DNA from: Colivicinus sp963601025
Lineage (GTDB): Bacteria; Bacillota_I; Bacilli_A; Erysipelotrichales; Erysipelotrichaceae
Reading direction: 5' to 3'
NCBI GenBank assembly: GCA_963601025.1
Contig: CAVCDR010000035.1
Span: 1 to 6,586, forward strand
Length of the DNA: 6,586 nt
Shown here piece by piece: positions 1 to 6,148 of the stretch (positions are counted from its first letter, which is position 1; the number at the start of each line of letters is the position of its first letter). The translations under genes were made by a program, and so were the position numbers. The notes below the pieces were generated by a model that was not told the DNA's origin, did no database searches, and worked only from the letters and a program-made list of their open reading frames with translations.

Positions 1-494
1 TCATAAGGTACTGGATATAAATAAGATTCCTCGCTCATTGTTTGATGGAATGCAGTATCAAATACAAATACATGTTCAATATCTGGTAACGCTTCGCAAA
101 ATGTCTTATAACATACTAAGTGTGCGGGATTATGTAAAGGAGCTAATACACACAATTCGTCAACTTTCTTTACAACATCTTCATCTACTTTAACAGAACC
201 ATTAAAGTAGCTACCACCTTGGACAATTCTATGTCCAGCGCCCTTAATTTCATTTAATTCTTTAACAATTCCATACTTAATTAAAGCTTCTAGTAATAAA
301 TCTACAGCCTTTTTATGATTTGGAATTTCTACATCTGTAGTAATCTTTTCACCATTTACATTAATAGTAAAAATACCCATCTTTTGACCAATTCTTTCAG
401 CTACACCAGAAGTTAAAACTTTTTCTTCAGGCATTTGGAATAATTGGAATTTTAAAGAAGAACTACCGGAATTAACCGCAATTACTTTTGACAT
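1..494 (-). CDS. ackA: Acetate kinase, N-terminal part (3' end beyond window)
   Basis: Acetate kinase interconverts acetyl phosphate + ADP and acetate + ATP in the cytoplasm. It is the last step of the Pta-AckA route of fermentative energy generation. The first 164 residues are present; the family is usually about 400 residues, so the gene runs off the left edge. The start (ATG at 492-494) gives MSKVIAVNSGSSSLKFQ, the classic N-terminal phosphate-binding stretch with N8 and S11-S13. Further family landmarks are GAGHRIVQGG at 85-94 (R89, matching the active-site Arg R91 of the Methanosarcina enzyme), LHNP at 120-123 (H121, matching H123) and FDTAFHQTM at 145-153 (D146, matching D148). All catalytic residues expected in this half are intact. 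The start lies 3 bases after the ylxM stop, and its Shine-Dalgarno sits within the end of ylxM. It therefore appears to be translated from the same transcript as ylxM. Identification is firm; only the missing C-terminal half is unseen. Confidence 0.96.
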   Translation of the reverse strand, partial: MSKVIAVNSGSSSLKFQLFQMPEEKVLTSGVAERIGQKMGIFTINVNGEKITTDVEIPNHKKAVDLLLEALIKYGIVKELNEIKGAGHRIVQGGSYFNGSVKVDEDVVKKVDELCVLAPLHNPAHLVCYKTFCEALPDIEHVFVFDTAFHQTMSEESYLYPVPY

Positions 495-497
495 TAT

Positions 498-812
498 TTA
501 CCCCCTGTTTAGTTTCTTAAGTTCTTTAATATATTTTCTTGGAACATCTAAGTCCTTATCCATTTTATCAATTAATGTATCAAACGTCTTAGCATTTTTA
601 ATTAAATTCAACTTTTCTTCATATTCGTTCATTTGGCTAATACTACGATTAATTAAATCTGAAATAGCGCTTTTAGATACATTATAATTAGTTGCAATCT
701 CACTCATGGATAAATCATCATAATAATAATCGTTTAATACTTCAACTTGATGATCAGTTAAAAGACTTCCATAATAATCAAATAAGATGTTTCCATCAAT
801 CTTATTTAACAT
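498..812 (-). CDS. ylxM: YlxM family SRP-associated helix-turn-helix protein (UPF0122)
   Basis: This is a small cytoplasmic protein of 104 residues, a usual size for YlxM (about 110 in Bacillus subtilis). The family is genetically linked to the SRP genes ffh and ftsY, and in streptococci a YlxM protein has been reported to bind SRP components and modulate the pathway. Its exact role in this organism is unknown. Residues 11-19 read FDYYGSLLT and residues 28-41 DYYYDDLSMSEIAT, both close to B. subtilis YlxM. A sigma-70 region 4-like helix-turn-helix covers about residues 35-58 (SMSEIA, then NVSKSAISDLINRS). It is followed by EYEEKLNLI at 63-71 and a charged helical tail. The ATG at 810-812 is chosen because a GGAGA Shine-Dalgarno sits five bases upstream and the protein then starts where its homologues do. 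The reading frame stays open upstream to a TTG at 852-854, but that has no ribosome-binding site and adds a spurious hydrophobic leader. The gene overlaps the end of ftsY by 11 bases. Unlike the common layout, ffh does not follow; ackA does. Confidence 0.92.
   Translation of the reverse strand: MLNKIDGNILFDYYGSLLTDHQVEVLNDYYYDDLSMSEIATNYNVSKSAISDLINRSISQMNEYEEKLNLIKNAKTFDTLIDKMDKDLDVPRKYIKELKKLNRG
501..506 (-). promoter_or_regulatory. Shine-Dalgarno of ackA, inside ylxM
   Basis: On the minus strand this reads AGGGGG, one mismatch from AGGAGG, followed by six bases (TAAATA) and the ackA ATG. It is built from the last codons of ylxM (Asn-Arg-Gly-stop). Ribosomes finishing ylxM therefore stop on top of the ackA initiation site, which suggests coupled translation. 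It supports the chosen ackA start. Confidence 0.8.
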
Positions 813-1770
813 TAGGATCTCCAATAATGCTATAAAGATATAAATCAAAATCAAATGGCTTAATATCTTCCATAGTCTCGCCTAATGTAATAAATCTAAC
901 CGGTATACCAAGGACGTTTTTAATTGCGATAACAATACCACCTTTTGAAGTACCATCCATTTTCGTTAGAATAATACCTGTTAAATCAGTAACTTCGTTA
1001 AATAAAGTAGCTTGTGACATACCATTTTGACCAGTATTCGCATCAAGAACTAGCCATACATTATGTGGTGCACCTTCTATTTCCTTGCCTACTACACGAC
1101 GCATTTTTGCAAGTTCAGCCATTAGATTAACTTTAGTTTGAAGTCTACCTGCAGTATCACATAATAAGATATCAATATTTTTTTCCTTAGCGTAACGACA
1201 AGCATTTACAAGTACTGAACTTGGGTCTTCGTTTTCCTTGCCAGCCACAAAATCAACACCTACCCTATTAGCCCATTCTTCAAGTTGTTTAATGGCACCA
1301 GCTCTAAAGGTATCAGCTGCCGCAAGACAAACTTTCTTGCCTTGATTTTTATACATATTCGCAAGCTTTGCGCAAGTACTAGTCTTACCAGAACCATTTA
1401 CACCAACCATTAATATAACTGTTGGACCATTTTCATTATAGATAATTGGATCTTCAGCCTTTTCTTTATAAATAGAATCAAAAGTCTCAAGTAGGATATC
1501 CATGACATCTTCTTGTCTTAAATATAAGTAATCTTGGGTTTCTTTAAAGAAAGTATCACAAATCTTTTCGGCTGTCTTATAACCAATATCGCTTTCAATT
1601 AAAGTAATCATCAATTGTTCTACAAAGTCTTCTTTATTTTTGGTATTGTTTTCGGTAATAAAACGAAGTTTCTTACCTAAAGCGTTATTGGTCTTGGCAA
1701 AACCGCTTAAGTATTTACTTTGATCCTTTTTACCAGTAATGGCTTCTTTTAAAGAAGAGAAAAAACTCAT
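802..1770 (-). CDS. ftsY: Signal recognition particle receptor FtsY
   Basis: FtsY is the SRP-receptor GTPase. It docks ribosome-nascent-chain-SRP complexes at the membrane by forming a heterodimer with Ffh, after which both hydrolyse GTP. The 322-residue protein has an N domain (about 1-105) followed by the G domain. Visible motifs are G1 GVNGSGKT at 123-130, the SRP-GTPase G2/insertion-box DTFRAGA at 153-159, G3 DTAGR at 205-209, DANTGQNGMSQA at 243-254 and G4 TKMD followed by GTSKGG at 269-278. The closing G5 region is PVRFITLGETMEDIKPFD at 290-307, where most homologues have IGVGE or IGTGE; here it is ITLGE. There is no long acidic A domain. The N-terminus MSFFSSLKEAITGKK could be a short amphipathic membrane-targeting helix, typical of Gram-positive forms. 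The gene starts 3 bases after the smc stop, with Shine-Dalgarno AAGGAGA embedded in the smc end (1781-1787), and overlaps ylxM by 11 bases. Ffh, its partner, is not in the window. Confidence 0.97.
   Translation of the reverse strand: MSFFSSLKEAITGKKDQSKYLSGFAKTNNALGKKLRFITENNTKNKEDFVEQLMITLIESDIGYKTAEKICDTFFKETQDYLYLRQEDVMDILLETFDSIYKEKAEDPIIYNENGPTVILMVGVNGSGKTSTCAKLANMYKNQGKKVCLAAADTFRAGAIKQLEEWANRVGVDFVAGKENEDPSSVLVNACRYAKEKNIDILLCDTAGRLQTKVNLMAELAKMRRVVGKEIEGAPHNVWLVLDANTGQNGMSQATLFNEVTDLTGIILTKMDGTSKGGIVIAIKNVLGIPVRFITLGETMEDIKPFDFDLYLYSIIGDPNVK
818..822 (-). promoter_or_regulatory. Shine-Dalgarno that fixes the ylxM start, inside ftsY
   Basis: The minus strand reads GGAGA, then TCCTA, then the ylxM ATG. 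The bases also encode Gly-Asp of the FtsY C-terminus. This decides in favour of the ATG at 810-812 over the longer TTG-initiated frame, and it indicates translational coupling between ftsY and ylxM. Confidence 0.75.
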
Positions 1771-1773
1771 AAA

Positions 1774-4719
1774 TTATTGTTCTCCTTTACTTGCGTTATT
1801 ATCTGCTAGTTCTATCGCATCAACTAACTTAACTTTAAGCATTTGTGATACACCACGTTGTTGCATGGTTACACCATATAAAGTATCACATTGTTCCATA
1901 GTGCCTGGACGATGGGTAATGATTAAGAATTGACATACATTTGAGAATTGTTTTACATACTTCGCAAATCTTTCAACATTAGCTTGGTCTAGTGCTGCCT
2001 CAACCTCATCAAAGATGATTAAAGGTGAAGGCTTAACTTTGATGATGGTAAATAGTACACATAGGGCAATTAATGTCTTTTCACCACCTGAGAATAGTCT
2101 AATAGACTTAACTTGTTTACCAGGAGGTTGTACATCAATATCGATACCGGTATTTAGAATATCTTCTTCATCCTCTAATACCAATTTAGCTCTACCACCG
2201 CCAAATAAGGCCTTGAATGTATCATTTAAATTATCATTAATCTTATCAAAAGTATCCTTGAATTGTTTCTTCATGATTTCATCCATTTCTTCAATGGCAT
2301 CTAAAATCTTATCTCTAGAAGCAATCAAGTCATCATAATTCTTCTTTAAGAATTCATAACGGGTATTAACTTCATTATATTCTTCAGGAGCTGACATATT
2401 GATATTGCCAAGAGAAGCAATATCATTTCTTAAAGCCAACACTTCATCTCTTTCATTACCCGTAATTTCATATTCAATATGACTTAAAGCATATTCATAA
2501 GTCATTTGATATTCGCTAGCTAAACGATTTAAATTGTTCTCTAATTTAGTTTCAATAACTGCCTTATCCTTACTTAAATTCAAGATAGAATTGTTTGCAC
2601 TTTCGGATTGCTTACGCATAATACGAAGCTGTTGGTCACGTCTATCTATTTCTGCGGATAGCTTCATTCTCTCTTCTCTTTTTAGTTTTAATGATGTAGA
2701 TAGTTCATCCCTTAACGAGTAAGCATTAGCTAAAGAAGAAACAATTTCATTATCGAATGATTGATTATTTTCAACATTTTCAGGATTAATTAAAGCATAA
2801 TCATTCTTTAACTTTTCATATTTAGCTCTTTTTACATCAACTAAAGGCTCAATTTGCGCAATGCTTATACGTTTTTCCGTTAATTCATTTTCAACTTTAG
2901 TCTTTTCTTCAACAATCTTATTAAATTCTTTATTAGCTAACTCAGCTTTAGCACTTAAAGAAACTAGTTCATTTTTATTTCTTTCTAGTTCGCTAGTAGC
3001 AGTAACAATACTGGTTTCATTTTTAACCTTACCGCCAGTCATATAACCACCCTTGTGGACTATATCGCCATCAAGGGTAACAATCTTATAGTTGTATTTT
3101 AATAAAGCTGCTAGATTATTGGCATTTTCAAGCGTATCACAAACAATGATATTGCCAAGTAAACTATCGGTTACGATATCGTATTGTTCCTCGTTATAGA
3201 CAAAATCCGCCATAACACCGATATAGCCATTAGTATTTTCACAAACAATCAAGTCTTCTTGTTTTAAATCATGTTCCTTTAATACGGTAATAGGTAAAAA
3301 TGTTGCCCTACCTGATTTGTTACGCTTTAAGAAGTTAATACAATTTCGAGCAGCTTCTTCATCTCTTGTAATAATGTTATAAGTAGCATTAGCCAAAGCG
3401 CTGGCCAAAGCATATTCATAAGACTCATGAGCTTCAATCACTTGTCCTACAACACCTAATACACCATAGAAAGACTTTTGATTAGACATAATAGCTTTAA
3501 CACCAGCTTGAGCATTAGATGAAAAAGGATCTTTTAATAGATTTTCTAATACTGCAATACGATTTTGTAATCTAAAGCTAGCATTATTTGTCTCTTCTTT
3601 CTTTAAAGAGGCATCAGCTAATTTTAAAGCTAATTCACCAAGATTTTCATTTAATAGCTTAAGCTCATTATTTAACGTATTTAAACGATTTACACGATCC
3701 TCATACTCAAATTTAGCTTCATCTAACATATTTTTAGTTTCAGCTATCTTTTCCTTGCTAGAGCCCATTTCTAAAGCATATTTACGCTTTTCATCAAGTT
3801 CTACTTTACGAGTCTCAAGCTTTTGGATTTCATTGATGACATTAACTAACTTTTCTTGGATTTGATTTAATTGTTTATCATATTCCTTTAAGTTATTACG
3901 AGCCTCAAGATTATTATTCTCATTAACTTGAACACTTGTATTATTCATTGTTAAAGTTGTTTCTAAATCAAACAAGCTCTTATCAATTTCGCTTTTTTGA
4001 TTATTGTATTGTTTAATCTCCTCAACTAAAACAGCCGTCTCAATCTCCTCGAGACGCTTTTTCTTTTCACGATATATTTCAGCTTTACGAGCTTGTCTTT
4101 TTAAAGGTGAAACTTGTCTTTCTAGTTCATCTAAAATGTTTTGTGCTTTATCTAAATTTTCTTTAGTACGTTCAAGCCTAGCAATAGACTCCATCTTTCT
4201 TTTCTTATATTTAGAAACACCAGCCGCTTCTTCAAAGATACCTCTTCTTTCATATGGTTTAGCATCCGCAAACCCTACGACATTACCCTGTGAGATAATT
4301 GATAAAGAGTCTTTGCCAAGTCCTGAATCAAGTATCAAATCAATAACATCCTTTAATCTAACTACATTATGATTAATTAGATATTGAGCTTCACCCTCAT
4401 TGGCATAAATTCTTCTTGAAACTTCAATTTCATCATCATTAGAATTAAGTACTCTTTGACTATTATCAAAAACAAGAGTTACTTCTGCCATGCTTACAGC
4501 CTTACGACTTTCTGATCCCGCAAAAATAACATCCGTCATCTTCTCGCCTCTTAAAGATTTGACACTTTGTTCACCAAGTACCCATCTTATGGCATCTGAG
4601 ATATTAGATTTGCCGCAACCATTTGGTCCAACAACACCAGTTACGGAATCTTCAAAATTTATTACTGTTCGATCCGCAAAGCTTTTAAAACCTTGCATCT
4701 CAATGCGCTTTAAAAACAT
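1774..4719 (-). CDS. smc: Chromosome segregation and condensation ATPase SMC (short-armed form)
   Basis: SMC forms a homodimer that works with ScpA and ScpB to extrude DNA loops and resolve sister chromosomes at the nucleoid. The protein has the complete SMC plan in 981 residues. The N-terminal head carries GPNGCGKSN (Walker A, 31-39) and ISQGNV (Q-loop, 142-147), with FEEAAGVSKYK at 162-172 leading into the first coiled coil (about 171-395). The hinge spans about 400-565 and includes GGYMTGG at 557-563. The second coil covers about 570-815. The C-terminal head carries LFGGGRA at 838-844, QPPGKQ at 864-869, the ABC signature SGGEK at 877-881, Walker B LIIFDE at 900-905 (E905 catalytic), D-loop ALDQANV at 909-915, the H-loop His at 936 and LYGVTMQQRGVS at 947-958. 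Its length is about 200 residues below that of Bacillus (about 1190) and near the roughly 980 of mycoplasma SMC; the shortfall is in the coiled coils. The signature begins F876 instead of the usual Leu. The ATG at 4717-4719 has Shine-Dalgarno AGGAGAA seven bases upstream. The usual upstream partner rnc is replaced by a MATE gene. Confidence 0.97.
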   Translation of the reverse strand: MFLKRIEMQGFKSFADRTVINFEDSVTGVVGPNGCGKSNISDAIRWVLGEQSVKSLRGEKMTDVIFAGSESRKAVSMAEVTLVFDNSQRVLNSNDDEIEVSRRIYANEGEAQYLINHNVVRLKDVIDLILDSGLGKDSLSIISQGNVVGFADAKPYERRGIFEEAAGVSKYKKRKMESIARLERTKENLDKAQNILDELERQVSPLKRQARKAEIYREKKKRLEEIETAVLVEEIKQYNNQKSEIDKSLFDLETTLTMNNTSVQVNENNNLEARNNLKEYDKQLNQIQEKLVNVINEIQKLETRKVELDEKRKYALEMGSSKEKIAETKNMLDEAKFEYEDRVNRLNTLNNELKLLNENLGELALKLADASLKKEETNNASFRLQNRIAVLENLLKDPFSSNAQAGVKAIMSNQKSFYGVLGVVGQVIEAHESYEYALASALANATYNIITRDEEAARNCINFLKRNKSGRATFLPITVLKEHDLKQEDLIVCENTNGYIGVMADFVYNEEQYDIVTDSLLGNIIVCDTLENANNLAALLKYNYKIVTLDGDIVHKGGYMTGGKVKNETSIVTATSELERNKNELVSLSAKAELANKEFNKIVEEKTKVENELTEKRISIAQIEPLVDVKRAKYEKLKNDYALINPENVENNQSFDNEIVSSLANAYSLRDELSTSLKLKREERMKLSAEIDRRDQQLRIMRKQSESANNSILNLSKDKAVIETKLENNLNRLASEYQMTYEYALSHIEYEITGNERDEVLALRNDIASLGNINMSAPEEYNEVNTRYEFLKKNYDDLIASRDKILDAIEEMDEIMKKQFKDTFDKINDNLNDTFKALFGGGRAKLVLEDEEDILNTGIDIDVQPPGKQVKSIRLFSGGEKTLIALCVLFTIIKVKPSPLIIFDEVEAALDQANVERFAKYVKQFSNVCQFLIITHRPGTMEQCDTLYGVTMQQRGVSQMLKVKLVDAIELADNNASKGEQ
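1781..1787 (-). promoter_or_regulatory. Shine-Dalgarno of ftsY, inside the 3' end of smc
   Basis: The minus strand reads AAGGAGA, ten bases before the ftsY ATG. The same bases encode the Lys-Gly-Glu near the SMC C-terminus. It is a strong site and confirms the ATG at 1768-1770. Confidence 0.8.
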
Positions 4720-4726
4720 TTATTAA

Positions 4727-4756
4727 TTCTCCTAAACATTATTATACAAGATTATA
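4727..4756 (-). promoter_or_regulatory. smc leader: Shine-Dalgarno and two candidate -10 boxes
   Basis: The 32-base gap between the MATE stop and the smc start is the largest in the window. On the minus strand it contains TATAAT (4741-4746) and AGGAGAA (4727-4733). A second TATAAT (4751-4756) overlaps the MATE stop codon exactly one helical turn upstream. A start site about seven bases past the inner box would give a very short leader holding only the Shine-Dalgarno. I see no good TTGACA at the right distance (TTCAAG at 4763-4768 matches three of six), and TATAAT is easy to meet by chance in AT-rich DNA. The Shine-Dalgarno is secure; the promoter is only a candidate. Confidence 0.4.
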
Positions 4757-6131
4757 AACTCTCTTGAAGGGTTAGATTTTTAACCCACTTTTCTTTTCTC
4801 ACCATTCTATAAGCGATAAAAGCTTTTAAAAAGTCCGTACTTTGGCCAATAATATAAACAAACAATACTGGAAGGCTTGTCTTGTAAGCTAACAAGGCAA
4901 CAATTGGAATATTAAAGGCCCACATAAAACAAGAGTCCATAAACATCGTATTACGTGTATCTCCTCCTGTTCTTAGCGTAAAGAAACATTGTGTATTAAA
5001 CATATACAATATATAGAAAAAGGCCATAACTAAAATAAATTGTTTAGCTAGATTTAATGAATCTATTGAAACTTTTGAATATAGATAAGGAACAATCAAA
5101 GTACTTGAAGCCATTAATAAGCCAAATACAAGTGACAACATCATACTAAAACAAATTAGTTTATATGCATTATCTTTAGCTTCTTTTAGTTTATTAGCTC
5201 CAAGTGGCGTACCAACTAATATTGTAGTAGCAGTGGCCATACCAGCAAATAATATAAAGAACAAATCAGATACGGTAACCGAAATACTATAAGCTGTATT
5301 TACAAGCGCACCTCTACTTGAATAGCACTTAATCAAAGTAGTCATACCAAATTGCCATAATGTTTCATTAAGAATTAACGGTATAGCCTTAATAACAATC
5401 TTTTTAGCTAAGCTACTTTCAAAGTTAAAAATCTTGGTAACGCTACTATTAAAGACATACTCATATTTATGTAAACAATATAGATATAAAATAGCTTCAA
5501 TAAGTCTAGCTAAAACAGTTGCAATAGCGGCACCCTTTACGCCTAAGGCAGGTAATCCTAAATGGCCAAATATTAATAGATAGTCAAAGACAATATTGAT
5601 AATTAAGGAAACAAAAGACATAATAACCGGAAGCTTTGTCTCACCTGTCGCCCTTAAAGCTTGCGATATAGGAAATGATATACCAAGTGGTAAATATGAT
5701 AGACAAGCAATCCTAATATACTCACTACCACATTTAATTATTTCAGGATCACTTATTATAAAACCAATTATCTTTTCCGGGATTAAACAAGCCATTAAAA
5801 AGAATACAAGTATTAAAGTATAGGAAGATACAATAGAAAAACGGAATGATTGTTTCATATGTTCAGAATCTTTAGCTCCGTTATATTGAGATAAAAAGAT
5901 AATACATGAAACAATTAAGCCATTTACTGCATATTGGCAAATGCTATAAAAACGATTAGCACAGGCAACGCCACTTACCGCAACATCACCTAATTCTCCA
6001 ACCATTAAGTTATCTACTAAATTTACACTAGCTACAATTAATTGTTGAAACATTAAAGGTATCGCTACCATTAGGCATGTCTTAATTAATTTTTTATCAG
6101 CTAAAGTCTTTCTTAAATATCCAAAAAGCAT
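4752..6131 (-). CDS. MATE family multidrug/cation-coupled efflux transporter
   Basis: This is an integral membrane protein of 459 residues, a normal MATE length. The family exports drugs or metabolites in exchange for Na+ or H+; the substrate here cannot be read from the sequence. I count about twelve hydrophobic segments, beginning near residues 19-37 (MVAIPLMFQQLIVASV) and ending near 420-443. The first half shows SVNLVDNLMVGELGD (35-49), typical of MATE TM1-2, and GLIVSCIIFLSQYNGAKD (71-88). The two halves echo each other, as expected for the family's internal duplication. LRATGETK at 159-166 matches LRTGGDTR at 386-393, and SQYNGAKD at 81-88 matches GTPLGANK at 307-314. The start is the ATG at 6129-6131, since the frame is closed by a TAA four codons upstream. 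No Shine-Dalgarno precedes it. It lies 17 bases after the U32-like gene and 32 before smc, so it is probably cotranscribed with the former, perhaps also with smc. D40 and W259 lie at positions often polar or aromatic in the family, but I assign no ion-binding residues. Confidence 0.9.
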   Translation of the reverse strand: MLFGYLRKTLADKKLIKTCLMVAIPLMFQQLIVASVNLVDNLMVGELGDVAVSGVACANRFYSICQYAVNGLIVSCIIFLSQYNGAKDSEHMKQSFRFSIVSSYTLILVFFLMACLIPEKIIGFIISDPEIIKCGSEYIRIACLSYLPLGISFPISQALRATGETKLPVIMSFVSLIINIVFDYLLIFGHLGLPALGVKGAAIATVLARLIEAILYLYCLHKYEYVFNSSVTKIFNFESSLAKKIVIKAIPLILNETLWQFGMTTLIKCYSSRGALVNTAYSISVTVSDLFFILFAGMATATTILVGTPLGANKLKEAKDNAYKLICFSMMLSLVFGLLMASSTLIVPYLYSKVSIDSLNLAKQFILVMAFFYILYMFNTQCFFTLRTGGDTRNTMFMDSCFMWAFNIPIVALLAYKTSLPVLFVYIIGQSTDFLKAFIAYRMVRKEKWVKNLTLQESL

Positions 6132-6148
6132 AATAATATATTAACATA

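Noticed and set aside
813..854. Longer ylxM product starting at a TTG and adding fourteen mostly hydrophobic residues
   Set aside because: There is no ribosome-binding site before the TTG, the extension is read from within conserved ftsY, and homologues begin at the ATG at 810-812, which has a good Shine-Dalgarno.
3385..3415. Short direct repeat GCCAAAGC within smc
   Set aside because: It encodes the repetitive Ala-Leu-Ala stretch of the hinge (residues 438-444) and is explained by protein sequence.
1739..4726. Several plus-strand open frames of 60-120 codons lying opposite smc and ftsY
   Set aside because: They are antisense to strongly conserved proteins, are rich in Ser, Leu and Phe as expected for the mirror of Lys/Glu-rich coiled coil, and show no recognisable domain.
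4720..4751. A transcription terminator between the MATE gene and smc
   Set aside because: No G+C-bearing stem followed by a T run is present on either strand in this gap.
5596..5823. A 75-codon plus-strand open frame opposite the MATE gene
   Set aside because: It lies wholly antisense to a conserved membrane protein, and its translation resembles no family I know.
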